A stretch of DNA of 64,000 bases from an uncultured Collinsella sp. (lineage in GTDB: Bacteria; Actinomycetota; Coriobacteriia; Coriobacteriales; Coriobacteriaceae). Location: assembly GCA_958412345.1 (NCBI GenBank), contig CATYSO010000009.1:1-64000 (forward strand), read 5' to 3'. This document shows positions 1 to 10,225 of this stretch, in pieces. The notes under the pieces were generated by a model that was not told where the DNA came from, searched no databases, and worked only from the letters and a program-made list of their open reading frames with translations. How positions within the stretch are numbered: the stretch's first letter is position 1; each line of letters opens with the position of its first letter. The position numbers were made by a program, and so were the translations under genes.

Positions 1-103
1 CTGACGGCCGTCCGGGGCGGTCGGCCAGCGACCACCGGTACGGCTCAATCGTATAACCATGCAACGGAAAAGAGACGCCCTTTCGGACGACTCAAACTGT
101 AAT

Positions 104-147
104 GGGGATTTAAAAATCATTGAGTACCTAATGATTTTTTAATCCCC
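104..147. repeat. AT-rich inverted repeat, 18-bp arms
   Basis: Arms 104-121 and 130-147 match at 17 of 18 positions around an 8-nt loop. The arm begins GGGGATTT and continues into an A-run. No U-tract follows on either strand, so it is not an ordinary terminator. A protein-binding site or an RNA stem is possible. Function unknown. Confidence 0.55.
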
Positions 148-262
148 GTCCCAGAAAAATCATCGGAGTGGCTAAATTGCCTGAATTGGTAAAGCGATTT
201 AGCAAAAACATCGCATCCTACCTGCATTTTCCTTGTAGTGTTATCTTCATAAGGTAACCACC

Positions 263-300
263 TTTACCTACCGTTTACCGCCGGTTTTAGCACGTTTACC
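263..300 (+). promoter_or_regulatory. Phased TTTACC direct repeats upstream of ppdK
   Basis: TTTACC occurs at 263-268, 274-279 and 295-300, so start-to-start spacing is 11 and 21 bp, close to one and two helical turns. Such phasing on one DNA face is typical of direct-repeat activator sites. The assignment to ppdK rests on position only. Confidence 0.4.
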
Positions 301-341
301 AAACCGCGCACCCTCTGCTCAAGCCTGTCCAAAACCCGCCG

Positions 342-347
342 TATAGT
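342..347 (+). promoter_or_regulatory. Possible -10 box of ppdK
   Basis: TATAGT lies 75 bp before the ppdK start. No good -35 hexamer is visible 16-18 bp upstream, which would fit an activator-dependent promoter using the TTTACC repeats, but this is weak evidence. Confidence 0.3.
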
Positions 348-422
348 TCCCTCACGGCCCGCATCCGGCGGGTCGATTCGTTACCACGGTCGTGCGCGTA
401 AGCGCATGGAAGGGGAAGTATC

Positions 423-3173
<2,751 letters not shown>

Positions 3174-3211
3174 CCCCCTGCGCATCGACGCCTAGCGTAG
3201 TCCCCCTTCAT

Positions 3212-3241
3212 ACCGCCCGTCTCTTTCGTGAGGCGGGCGGT
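3212..3241 (+). terminator. ppdK terminator hairpin
   Basis: A 12-bp GC-rich stem (3212-3223 with 3230-3241, one G-U pair) closes a 6-nt loop. The tail TATCAT is only weakly U-rich, so termination may be partial. Confidence 0.65.
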
Positions 3242-3286
3242 TATCATGTGCGGGTTTTGTCTTTTTGTCTGCGTAAAAAATTGTTC

Positions 3287-3314
3287 TTGCAGCAGAAACC
3301 CGCGCGTGTATACT
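3287..3314 (+). promoter_or_regulatory. rplS promoter
   Basis: TTGCAG (3287-3292), a 16-bp spacer and TATACT (3309-3314) form a good sigma-70-type promoter. The ~65-nt leader that follows can fold a GTGCCG/CGGCAC stem (3336-3359) just before the ribosome site. Confidence 0.75.
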
Positions 3315-3383
3315 CGAATATGTTTGTTCAACTACGTGCCGGCCAGGGTGGTACGGCACCTCTAGAAGAGTAAGGAATTGCAC

Positions 3384-3725
3384 ATGGATTACATCCGCGC
3401 AATCGAGCGTCAGCAGATCCGCGAGGACATTCCTCAGGTTCGCGTCGCCGACAACGTCAAGGTTCACTACCGCATTAAGGAAGGCGACCGCGAGCGCATC
3501 CAGGTCTTCCAGGGCGATGTCATCCGCATGGCCGGCGCCGGTGCCCGCGAGACCTTCACCGTCCGCAAGATGTCCTTCGGTGTCGGTGTTGAGCGTACCT
3601 TCCCGCTTCACAGCCCCAAGATCGCCAAGCTCGAGGTCGTTCGTCATGGTCGCGTCCGTCGCGCCAAGCTGTACTACCTCCGCGACAAGGTGGGCAAGGC
3701 TGCTCGCATCCCCGAGAAGCGCTAA
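3384..3725 (+). CDS. rplS: 50S ribosomal protein L19
   Basis: L19 sits at the interface of the two ribosomal subunits. The 113-residue product begins MDYIRAIERQQ and shows the family's basic core, including the FQGDVI segment and a C-terminal RRAKLYYLR motif. ATG 3384 is chosen because AAGGA (3372-3376) lies at correct spacing. A TTG 6 nt earlier would crowd that site. The gene is monocistronic, with its own promoter and terminator. The usual neighbours rpsP/rimM/trmD are not in this window. Confidence 0.96.
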   Translation: MDYIRAIERQQIREDIPQVRVADNVKVHYRIKEGDRERIQVFQGDVIRMAGAGARETFTVRKMSFGVGVERTFPLHSPKIAKLEVVRHGRVRRAKLYYLRDKVGKAARIPEKR

Positions 3726-3761
3726 GAAGATCGCAGCGTCTGTCCACTCGTTTGGACACAA

Positions 3762-3790
3762 GGGTCACCTTCGGGTGGCCCTTCTTTTTA
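3762..3790 (+). terminator. rplS intrinsic terminator
   Basis: GGGTCACC (3762-3769), a TTCG tetraloop and GGTGGCCC (3774-3781) are followed by a U-rich tail. This is a textbook intrinsic terminator. Confidence 0.92.
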
Positions 3791-3818
3791 TCTGATTTGC
3801 ATGCAAGGAGGGCCTGGT

Positions 3819-4607
3819 ATGGCCAATATGACGAGCTCGGTTTCGGCATCGCAGGTTGCCGGTGAGTTGGCGAGCGCTACGTTTGAGGAGATTCCCGCCC
3901 TCGTAGAGCATTATCGCGAGGACCCGCGCCAGCAGGTGATCAAGGCTTGTGAGCGCGCCCTCAAACGCCATGCCAAAGAGCTTGCCGAGCGCGAGCGCGT
4001 CAATGACATGTACGAGCTTATGCATGAGCTTGGCGGCGATGGGGTGGTCGTTGGTGTCGACGAGGTGGGTCGCGGATCGGTGGCCGGCCCTTTGACGGTA
4101 TGCGCCGTCTGTCTTCCTATGGAGCCGCGCGTCTGGGGTATCAACGATTCAAAAAAGCTCACGCCCGCGCGCCGCGAGTTGCTCTCAGTGAAGATTGCCG
4201 AGGTAGCGACGGCGATCGGTTTTTGCCATATCGCGCCGAAGGATATCGATGAGATGGGCATGGCCCGTGCTATCCGTGCCGCCGTTGCGGGCGCCGTGGC
4301 TGATACGGGACTTGAACCCGACTGCGTCCTCATGGATGGCAACCCCTTGGGCGCCGTTCCTAACGAGCGCGATGTGGTGAAGGGCGATGCCAAAATCGCC
4401 TGCATCGCCGCGGCGTCCATCATGGCCAAGGTCACGCGTGACGAGATGATGGTCGAGTACGACGCCGAGTATCCCGAGTACCATCTGGCCGAGTCGAAGG
4501 GCTACGCGAGCCCCGAGCACATCGAGGCCATTCGCAAACATGGACTTTGTCCACTGCACCGCGTGAGCTTTTGCGGAAACTTTCTGCAGACTGAGCGCCT
4601 TTTCTAG
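3819..4607 (+). CDS. rnhB: Ribonuclease HII
   Basis: Cleaves RNA in RNA-DNA hybrids and removes misincorporated ribonucleotides. The product has 262 residues with the RNase HII signature VGVDEVGRGSVAG (metal-binding Asp81 and Glu82) and further conserved acidic residues (LMDGN). An N-terminal extension of ~70 residues ahead of the catalytic core resembles the longer Bacillus-type enzymes. ATG 3819 follows a strong AAGGAGGG site (3805-3812). An ATG at 3801 lies upstream of that site and is not used. It sits between rplS and the yraN-comM-dprA group, a common order in Gram-positive bacteria. Confidence 0.96.
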   Translation: MANMTSSVSASQVAGELASATFEEIPALVEHYREDPRQQVIKACERALKRHAKELAERERVNDMYELMHELGGDGVVVGVDEVGRGSVAGPLTVCAVCLPMEPRVWGINDSKKLTPARRELLSVKIAEVATAIGFCHIAPKDIDEMGMARAIRAAVAGAVADTGLEPDCVLMDGNPLGAVPNERDVVKGDAKIACIAAASIMAKVTRDEMMVEYDAEYPEYHLAESKGYASPEHIEAIRKHGLCPLHRVSFCGNFLQTERLF

Positions 4608-4610
4608 GTT

Positions 4611-4634
4611 AATTGTGGAGACAGGGACCTCTGG
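4611..4634 (+). repeat. Intergenic repeat, copy 1 (TTAATTGTGGAGA type)
   Basis: A ~24-bp sequence starting TTAATTGTGGAGACAGGG recurs at 62702-62725 with two substitutions. Both copies lie directly behind a gene end and 65-100 bp upstream of the TTTGGTCA repeats. Its AGGGACC core faintly resembles the REP units around the RAYT gene near 24-25 kb. It may be a diverged REP-like sequence. Confidence 0.5.
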
Positions 4635-4656
4635 GGTTTTATAAACCTGCTGGTAG

Positions 4657-4698
4657 CGGGCCGTATGCAACACCATTGCTGCGTACGGCCCGTTTTTT
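4657..4698 (+). terminator. rnhB intrinsic terminator
   Basis: A 12-bp stem (4657-4668 with 4681-4692, one G-U pair) and a T6 run give a strong terminator. It separates rnhB from the yraN operon. Confidence 0.93.
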
Positions 4699-4705
4699 GA
4701 CGGCA

Positions 4706-4722
4706 TTTGGTCAGCTTTTGGT
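4706..4722 (+). promoter_or_regulatory. TTTGGTCA direct repeat upstream of yraN-comM-dprA
   Basis: TTTGGT occurs at 4706 and 4717, exactly 11 bp apart, within the 20-mer TTTGGTCAGCTTTTGGTTTG. The identical 20-mer lies upstream of comEA (34140-34159), and a five- to six-copy version precedes recA. No good -35/-10 pair is seen nearby, so the site may recruit an activator. Confidence 0.6.
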
Positions 4723-4796
4723 TTGCTTCCGGTACTTACCCGCATGAAAGGCGCCCTCATCATCGGGGCAATGCAGCGTGCGGGAAAGGAGACCCC

Positions 4797-5282
4797 ATGA
4801 GTGTCGCAAGCAAAAAGAGCAAGACGCAGCAGCTCAAGGAGCGTTGGGAAAACGGCGAGCTCGACTGCGGGGCGATGACGCCCGAGTTTATCAAGGGGCT
4901 CAGTCCCCGCGAGCTGGGCATGCTGGGTGAGCTGATCACCATCGACTACTTTAACGAGCGCGGCTACACCTTGCTGGAGCAGGGTTATCGTTGCTCCGAG
5001 GGCGAGGCCGATCTGGTGCTGCTCGATGAACTCGACGATGTCGTGGTGATGGCCGAGGTCAAGACCAGACGCGTTGCATTGGATTGCAGCACGCGGGTCT
5101 TTCCCGAGGAAGCCGTGGACGCTCAAAAGCAACGCCGCTACCGCCGCATCGCAAGTTGCTACCTCATGGAGCATTATCCGCTCAAGGCGATTCGCTTCGA
5201 TGCCGTGGGTATCACCATTCGTGACGGGCATATCGCCGAGATCGAGCATCAGTACAACGCGTTCGATTGGCAGGTGTCGTGA
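4797..5282 (+). CDS. YraN-family (UPF0102) nuclease-fold protein
   Basis: A 161-residue cytosolic protein with the PD-(D/E)xK-like core of the UPF0102 family: GEADLVLLD followed by AEVKTRR. Family members are predicted nucleases usually encoded next to rnhB, comM and dprA, as here. The biochemical role is not firmly established. ATG 4797 follows GAAAGGAGA (4783-4791). An N-terminal segment of ~40 residues (basic, then acidic) precedes the conserved domain. The stop codon overlaps the comM start (TGATG), so translation of the two is probably coupled. Confidence 0.88.
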   Translation: MSVASKKSKTQQLKERWENGELDCGAMTPEFIKGLSPRELGMLGELITIDYFNERGYTLLEQGYRCSEGEADLVLLDELDDVVVMAEVKTRRVALDCSTRVFPEEAVDAQKQRRYRRIASCYLMEHYPLKAIRFDAVGITIRDGHIAEIEHQYNAFDWQVS

Positions 5283-6805
5283 TGGCGTTCGAGACGTTTG
5301 CCGTTCACGCGGCCTGCATCCGCGGCGTCGAGGCGATTCCCGTCACGGTCGAGGTTTCGCTTGCCGGCGGCGTTCCGGGCATTCAGATGCTCGGCATTCC
5401 GAGTATGGAGGTGATGGAGTCACGCGGTCGTATTCGCTGCGCGATGCGCTCCGCCGGGTTCGAGATCCCGCGCTCGGGCATTACGGTCAATCTGGCGCCC
5501 GGCGATATTCGCAAGACCGGTAGCGGCTTTGATCTGCCCATCGCCATCGCGGTGTTGGCGGCCGATGGCCAGATTCCCCGTGACAACCTCGATCGTTGTC
5601 TTATTGCTGGTGAGCTTGGCTTGGACGGTACGGTGCTTCCTGTCAAGGGCGAGGTGGCGTTTCAGCTGCTGGCTCGCGAAATGGGGCTGTCCTTTATCGC
5701 CGGCAGGTCCGATCAGCATGTGCCGCTTGCGGGCGTGGATTGCGGCTTTATCGATCATTTGTCTCAGCTTGCTCATGGTATGGGCGATGCCGCGCGGCAC
5801 TACTTGGATTCTGAGGGCGTCGAGGCGACCTTTGAGCCCGAACTCGACTATGCCGACGTGCTAGGGCAGGAGGTTGCCAAACGCGGCATGGCGCTGGCGG
5901 CAGCGGGTGAGCTCGGTTTGCTTATGATCGGGTCCCCGGGATCAGGCAAGACGATGCTCGCCCGTCGTATGACCGGCATCCTGCCCGAGCTTTCCGTTGA
6001 GGACCAGCAGGAGGCGCTGTGCATCCATTCGGTCTTGGGCGAGAACATCGATGGCTTATTGGCAGGTCATCGGCCGTTTCGAAGTCCCCATCACAGCATA
6101 TCAACGGCTGGCCTCATTGGCGGAGGGCGCCCGGTGCATCCGGGTGAGATCAGCCTGGCTCATGGCGGCGTGCTCTTTTTGGACGAGCTTGCCGAGTTTC
6201 CCACGAGTGTGCTGCAGACGCTGCGTCAGCCCATCGAGCGCGGCTATGTGAGGATCGTGCGCGTCGACGGGGCCTTTACCTTCCCGTCGCGCTTTCAGCT
6301 GCTGGCTGCGAGCAATCCCTGTCCCTGCGGCTTTTTGGGCGACCGTGAGGTGCCATGCCGCTGCTCGGCGGCGATGGTCGAGCGCTATCGGTCAAAGCTG
6401 CGCGGTCCTTTGGCCGACCGTATTGACATGATGATCGATGTGACCCGTCCCGACCCCCAAGTGATTATCGAGGGAGCGGAGGGTATGTCGTCTGCCGGGT
6501 TGCGTGACTACGTTGTGCGCGGTCGCGCCTTTCGCGCCTGGCGCGAGTCCCGTATGGACGATGCGGATGCCGAGGCCGAGGATGATGAGACGCGGTCCAT
6601 TGACGGCGTCGTATCGACCTTTGAGCTCGATGATGCGGCGGAGAAGTGTGTGCTCGGCCTGTCGAAGCGCACGCATCTCACGGGCCGCGGCATCGTGCGC
6701 CTGGTTCGCATTGCGCGTACGATCGCAGATGTCGCCGAGAGCGAGCAGGTGACGCAGGACCACGTGCTCGAGGCGGCGATGTATCAGGGAAGGAGGGACC
6801 AATGA
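5282..6805 (+). CDS. comM: ComM/YifB-family AAA+ ATPase (Mg-chelatase-like)
   Basis: ComM is a hexameric helicase that promotes branch migration during natural transformation. The 507-residue product has an N-terminal Lon-like fold (ALASKA-type region), a Walker A GSPGSGKT near residue 218, Walker B LFLDELAEF, the AASNPCPCG sensor segment and a C-terminal Mg-chelatase lid. Length matches the family (~500). ATG 5282 overlaps the yraN stop. The dprA start overlaps its own stop. Placement with dprA and downstream of the TTTGGTCA repeat supports a transformation role. Confidence 0.95.
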   Translation: MAFETFAVHAACIRGVEAIPVTVEVSLAGGVPGIQMLGIPSMEVMESRGRIRCAMRSAGFEIPRSGITVNLAPGDIRKTGSGFDLPIAIAVLAADGQIPRDNLDRCLIAGELGLDGTVLPVKGEVAFQLLAREMGLSFIAGRSDQHVPLAGVDCGFIDHLSQLAHGMGDAARHYLDSEGVEATFEPELDYADVLGQEVAKRGMALAAAGELGLLMIGSPGSGKTMLARRMTGILPELSVEDQQEALCIHSVLGENIDGLLAGHRPFRSPHHSISTAGLIGGGRPVHPGEISLAHGGVLFLDELAEFPTSVLQTLRQPIERGYVRIVRVDGAFTFPSRFQLLAASNPCPCGFLGDREVPCRCSAAMVERYRSKLRGPLADRIDMMIDVTRPDPQVIIEGAEGMSSAGLRDYVVRGRAFRAWRESRMDDADAEAEDDETRSIDGVVSTFELDDAAEKCVLGLSKRTHLTGRGIVRLVRIARTIADVAESEQVTQDHVLEAAMYQGRRDQ

Positions 6806-7737
6806 TGGCCGAGGGGACCTTTGAGCTGCATCCAGGTGATGCGTTGTATCCCGAGACTGTTTTGGAGCTTTCTGATGTACCCCAGACGCTCTATGTGCGC
6901 GGCAACCCCGAGGTGCTTTCGACGCCCGCGCTCTCCATCATCGGCGCGCGCAAGGCCTCGCCGTATGGTCTTGCCGTGGCAGAGCTTGCGGCAAAGGTGG
7001 CGGTCGAGGCGGGAGTGACGGTAGTTTCGGGCGGCGCGGTCGGTTGCGACCAGGCCTCGGGTTGGGCTGCGGTCAACGCTGGCGGCAAACACGTCGTGGT
7101 GCTGGGGACGGGCGCCGACGTGGTCTATCCGCGCTCGAGCGCGGGGCTTATTACGCGCACGCTCGATACGGGTGGCGCGGTCGTGTCGATCTCCCCGTGG
7201 GGCATGGGTCCTCGCAAGTTTGCCTTTCCGCGCCGCAATCGCGTGATCGCGGCCCTGTCGCATGCCCTCTTTGTATCCGAGGCGGGTATGCCTTCCGGGA
7301 CGTTTTCTACAGCCGAGACTGCTATGGATTTGGGGCGAGAACTTCTTGCTGTGCCGGGGTCGATTCTATCGCCCGAGTCGCGTGGCACGAATTACCTCAT
7401 TGCGAACGGTGCCTGCTGCATCATCGACGAGGAATCTATCGAGATGGCTATCTCACGCATCTACGGCACCCTGCGCTACTCGCGCCCCGATGCTCCCGGC
7501 ATTGCCGACCTGGATCAAACGCAGCAGACCGTGATACATGCGCTCATCGCCTCTCCGCTCAAGGTCGATGACATCGCGGCGCTCGTCTCGCTCGATGCCG
7601 TCGGCGTACTTAAGCTCCTGGGCTCGCTTGAGTTCGAGGGTCTTATCGAGCGCATGATGGATGGAAGGTATGCGCCCTCCAAGTTTGCCCTTCACGCCCA
7701 GACACCCTTCGGTCACAATGGAAAACGTGTCAATTAG
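6802..7737 (+). CDS. dprA: DNA-processing protein DprA
   Basis: DprA binds incoming single-stranded DNA and loads RecA during natural transformation. The 311-residue product has the Rossmann-like core (SIIGARKASPYG, VVSGGAVGCDQ, FPRRNRVIAALS, AVPGSILSPESRGTN) and a C-terminal winged helix (~245-300). The N-terminal SAM-like domain of some homologues is very short here. The start is ATG 6802 or ATG 6805; both fit the AGGAGGG site at 6791-6797. It overlaps comM by 4 nt. The topA gene that often follows dprA is absent, and trmFO comes directly next. Confidence 0.95.
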   Translation: MMAEGTFELHPGDALYPETVLELSDVPQTLYVRGNPEVLSTPALSIIGARKASPYGLAVAELAAKVAVEAGVTVVSGGAVGCDQASGWAAVNAGGKHVVVLGTGADVVYPRSSAGLITRTLDTGGAVVSISPWGMGPRKFAFPRRNRVIAALSHALFVSEAGMPSGTFSTAETAMDLGRELLAVPGSILSPESRGTNYLIANGACCIIDEESIEMAISRIYGTLRYSRPDAPGIADLDQTQQTVIHALIASPLKVDDIAALVSLDAVGVLKLLGSLEFEGLIERMMDGRYAPSKFALHAQTPFGHNGKRVN

Positions 7738-7751
7738 AAAGGTGTTTGCAG

Positions 7752-9089
7752 ATGCAGTTCGATCAGGTGACGGTTATCGGTGGCGGTCTGGCGGGTTCGG
7801 AATGCGCGATCCAACTGGCAGACCGCGGGTTTGTCGTAAAGCTGTGCGAGATGCGCCCCCAGGTGAGCTCCCCGGCCCACCATACCGATCACCTGGCAGA
7901 GCTCGTCTGTTCCAATTCGTTTAAGTCGACCCGTCCGGATTCCGCGGCTGGTTTGCTGAAGGCCGAGCTTGAGCGCATGGGTTCAGTCCTGCTCGATTGC
8001 GCCCATCGCGCGGCTGTTCCCGCCGGTGGCGCCTTGGCAGTCGACCGCGTCAAGTTTTCCGAGCTTGTCGAGGCCGAGGTTGCCGCCCGTCCCAATATCG
8101 AGATCGTTCGCGGCGAGGTCACACAGATTCCCGAGGGCCATGTGGTCATTGCCGCTGGTCCCCTTTGCTCGCCTGCGCTGAGCGAGGAGGTCATGAAGCT
8201 CGTCGGTGGCGACGCCCTTGCGTTCTTCGATGCCGCGGCGCCGATCGTCGATGCCTCCACGCTCGATATGGACGTGCTGTTCTCGCAGTCGCGCTACGAG
8301 GAGCAGGGGAGCGGCGACTATCTCAACGCTCCGCTCAACAAGGAAGAGTATGAGGCCTTTATCGAGGCGCTTACCACGGCCGACCGCGTGGTGCTCAAGG
8401 ACTTTGAGGGCGGCGATCTGTTCCAGGCCTGCCAGCCTGCCGAGGAAGTTGCGCGCACCGGCAAGGACGCCATTCGCTTTGGCGCCATGAAGCCCGTCGG
8501 CCTCACCGACCCGCGAACCGGTCGTCGTCCCTGGGCGGCGATTCAGCTGCGTGCCGAGAACAAGGAGAAGACCGCCTATAACCTGGTGGGCTTCCAGACC
8601 AACCTGACCTTTGGCGAGCAGAAGCGCGTCTTCCATATGGTGCCGGGCCTGGAGAACGCTGAGTTCTTCCGCTACGGTGTCATGCACCGCAATACCTTTG
8701 TCGACGCCCCGCACGTGCTCGATGGCACCTTTGCCGTGCCCGGTACCGGCGTGCGCCTGGCCGGTCAGATCACCGGCACCGAGGGGTACATGGAAGCCGT
8801 GGCGACAGGTCTGCTCGCGGCGCTCAACACCTATGCCGAGGCTATCGGTGCCTCGGGCGTCGAGTTGCCGCGTGTGGGCGCCCTGGGTGCGCTCGTGGGT
8901 TATGCGACCGATCCTGCCACCGTGGGCTATCAGCCTATGCATGTCAACTTTGGCCTGGTGCCGCCACTCGAGGATGGTAAGCGCCGCAGCAAGCGCGACC
9001 GCTACCAGGCCTATGCGGACCGTGCGCTCGAGGCCCTTGATGCCTATCTGGCCACTCGCTCCGATCTGTTTGGAGGCGACCGGTCATAG
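7752..9089 (+). CDS. trmFO: tRNA m5U54 methyltransferase TrmFO (folate/FAD-dependent)
   Basis: Methylates uridine 54 in the T-loop of tRNAs using methylene-tetrahydrofolate and FAD. It replaces the SAM-dependent TrmA in most Gram-positive bacteria. The 445-residue product opens with the dinucleotide-binding VTVIGGGLAGSE and contains the family segments LVCSNSFKS, ALAVDR and CQPAEEVA; the GTEGYMEA segment is near the FAD site. ATG 7752 gives 9-nt spacing to AGAAAGG (7736-7742). A TTG six bases earlier is too close. It sits between dprA and xerC, the standard Firmicutes order apart from missing topA. Confidence 0.96.
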   Translation: MQFDQVTVIGGGLAGSECAIQLADRGFVVKLCEMRPQVSSPAHHTDHLAELVCSNSFKSTRPDSAAGLLKAELERMGSVLLDCAHRAAVPAGGALAVDRVKFSELVEAEVAARPNIEIVRGEVTQIPEGHVVIAAGPLCSPALSEEVMKLVGGDALAFFDAAAPIVDASTLDMDVLFSQSRYEEQGSGDYLNAPLNKEEYEAFIEALTTADRVVLKDFEGGDLFQACQPAEEVARTGKDAIRFGAMKPVGLTDPRTGRRPWAAIQLRAENKEKTAYNLVGFQTNLTFGEQKRVFHMVPGLENAEFFRYGVMHRNTFVDAPHVLDGTFAVPGTGVRLAGQITGTEGYMEAVATGLLAALNTYAEAIGASGVELPRVGALGALVGYATDPATVGYQPMHVNFGLVPPLEDGKRRSKRDRYQAYADRALEALDAYLATRSDLFGGDRS

Positions 9090-10006
9090 CCTTTGACCTG
9101 TACGACACCGTCGACTCGTTTATCGCCTATATCTCACGTGTCGAGGGGCTTTCTCCCAACACGGTGACGGCCTATGGCTCGAGGCTGGAGCGCTTTGCTG
9201 CCTGGTGCGAGCGCGAGGATATAGATGCTTTCGCTGCCGACGTGCGCACCATTCGTCGCTATCTTGCCGAGCTTTCGCGTGAGCAGGTGGCTCCCCGAAC
9301 GCTTGCGGCACACCTGTCTGCCGTTCGCTCGCTCTATCGGTGGATGGCTGCCGAGGGGGTCGTGGAGGGCGATGTGGTCTCGGCAATTTCCTCGCCCAAG
9401 CTCCCGCGCGATCTGCCCGGTGTGCTGACGACCCAACAGGTGGAGGCGCTGCTCAAGACGCCTGATACCTCAACACCCGCGGGACTGCGCGATGCGGCGA
9501 TGCTCGAGCTGCTCTATGCCTCGGGCGCCCGTATCTCTGAGCTCGCAGCACTCAATGTGGAGTCCATTGCGTGGTCCGAACGCACGCTGCGCCTGTGGGG
9601 CAAGGGGAGCAAAGAACGTATCGTCCCTCTGTATCGTCGTGCGCTCGAGGCGACGCGTCTCTATATTGAGGAGGGGAGGCCGGAGTTGCTCGCTCAGGCA
9701 AAGCGCCGTGACCCCGCTACCGGGCCGCATCCGCTGCTTATATCGGCGCGCGGTAATCGCATGAGTGCCGCCATGCTCAGGCGGCGGTTCCATACGCTGG
9801 CGACACTCGCCGGCATTCCGGCCGACATCGCCCCGCATGCGATGCGCCATACCTTTGCGACCGACTTGCTCGAGGGCGGTGCGGACCTGCGCTCGGTTCA
9901 AGAGCTGCTGGGTCATGCGAGCCTGTCCACGACGCAGATCTACACGCATCTCACGCCCGATCGGCTTAAGCGGGCCGTGGCTCAAGCCCATCCCCGCGGC
10001 GAATAG
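9086..10006 (+). CDS. xerC: Tyrosine recombinase XerC/XerD type (non-canonical start)
   Basis: Resolves chromosome dimers at dif together with a partner recombinase. The catalytic domain shows ASGARISELAAL (Arg), HAMRHTFATDLL (His-x-x-Arg), LLGHASLSTTQIYTHLT (His and nucleophile Tyr). The N-terminal core-binding domain reads FIAYISRVEGLSPNTVTAY, but its codons continue upstream of the first GTG (9164). In that frame there is no ATG, GTG or TTG between the stop at 9038-9040 and 9164. The best candidate is ATA at 9086, which overlaps the trmFO stop (ATAG) and lies 9 nt after GGAGG (9072-9076). It gives 306 residues, the normal family length. CTG 9098 is an alternative. Function is sure; the start is not. 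Confidence 0.85.
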   Translation: MAFDLYDTVDSFIAYISRVEGLSPNTVTAYGSRLERFAAWCEREDIDAFAADVRTIRRYLAELSREQVAPRTLAAHLSAVRSLYRWMAAEGVVEGDVVSAISSPKLPRDLPGVLTTQQVEALLKTPDTSTPAGLRDAAMLELLYASGARISELAALNVESIAWSERTLRLWGKGSKERIVPLYRRALEATRLYIEEGRPELLAQAKRRDPATGPHPLLISARGNRMSAAMLRRRFHTLATLAGIPADIAPHAMRHTFATDLLEGGADLRSVQELLGHASLSTTQIYTHLTPDRLKRAVAQAHPRGE

Positions 10007-10055
10007 TGGCTGGTCCGTCCCGCGCCGCACTCAGGTGTGTGGTTTTGATTGCGGG

Positions 10056-10084
10056 TTGGCAGGAAGAAGCATTCCTGCTATCAT
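10056..10084 (+). promoter_or_regulatory. rpsB-tsf promoter
   Basis: TTGGCA (10056-10061), a 17-bp spacer and TATCAT (10079-10084) make a near-consensus sigma-70-type promoter. The ~135-nt leader up to rpsB is long enough for autogenous control by S2, as known in other bacteria, but I did not recognise a specific structure. Confidence 0.8.
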
Positions 10085-10225
10085 TCATCGGGTTGCTTCA
10101 CGGCAACATGTTTTTATCACGCACGCGCGGCTACTTCATACCGTGGTGCCTGGGCTTTGGTAGCACATGTCCGGGTTGGTTTTGGAGGATGACCCCGCGC
10201 GGAGGCAAACCACAGGAGGTTTAAC

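Larger units (their letters stand above)
1..422. other. Long non-coding leader upstream of ppdK
   Basis: No convincing coding region is seen. The stretch holds two hairpin-forming AT-rich sequences (104-147 and 171-203), three TTTACC direct repeats (263, 274, 295) with helical spacing, and a TATAGT hexamer at 342-347 that may be the -10 box of ppdK. A purine-rich ribosome site lies at 409-419. The upstream gene, if any, ends before the window. Confidence 0.6.

Noticed and set aside
165..203. tRNA-like sequence in the ppdK leader
   Set aside because: GGAGTGGCTAAATTGCC recalls a tRNA 5' part, but no anticodon arm, T-loop or acceptor stem can be completed.
9164..10006. xerC starting at GTG 9164
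   Set aside because: This start would remove ~26 residues of the conserved core-binding domain and has no ribosome site at the right distance.
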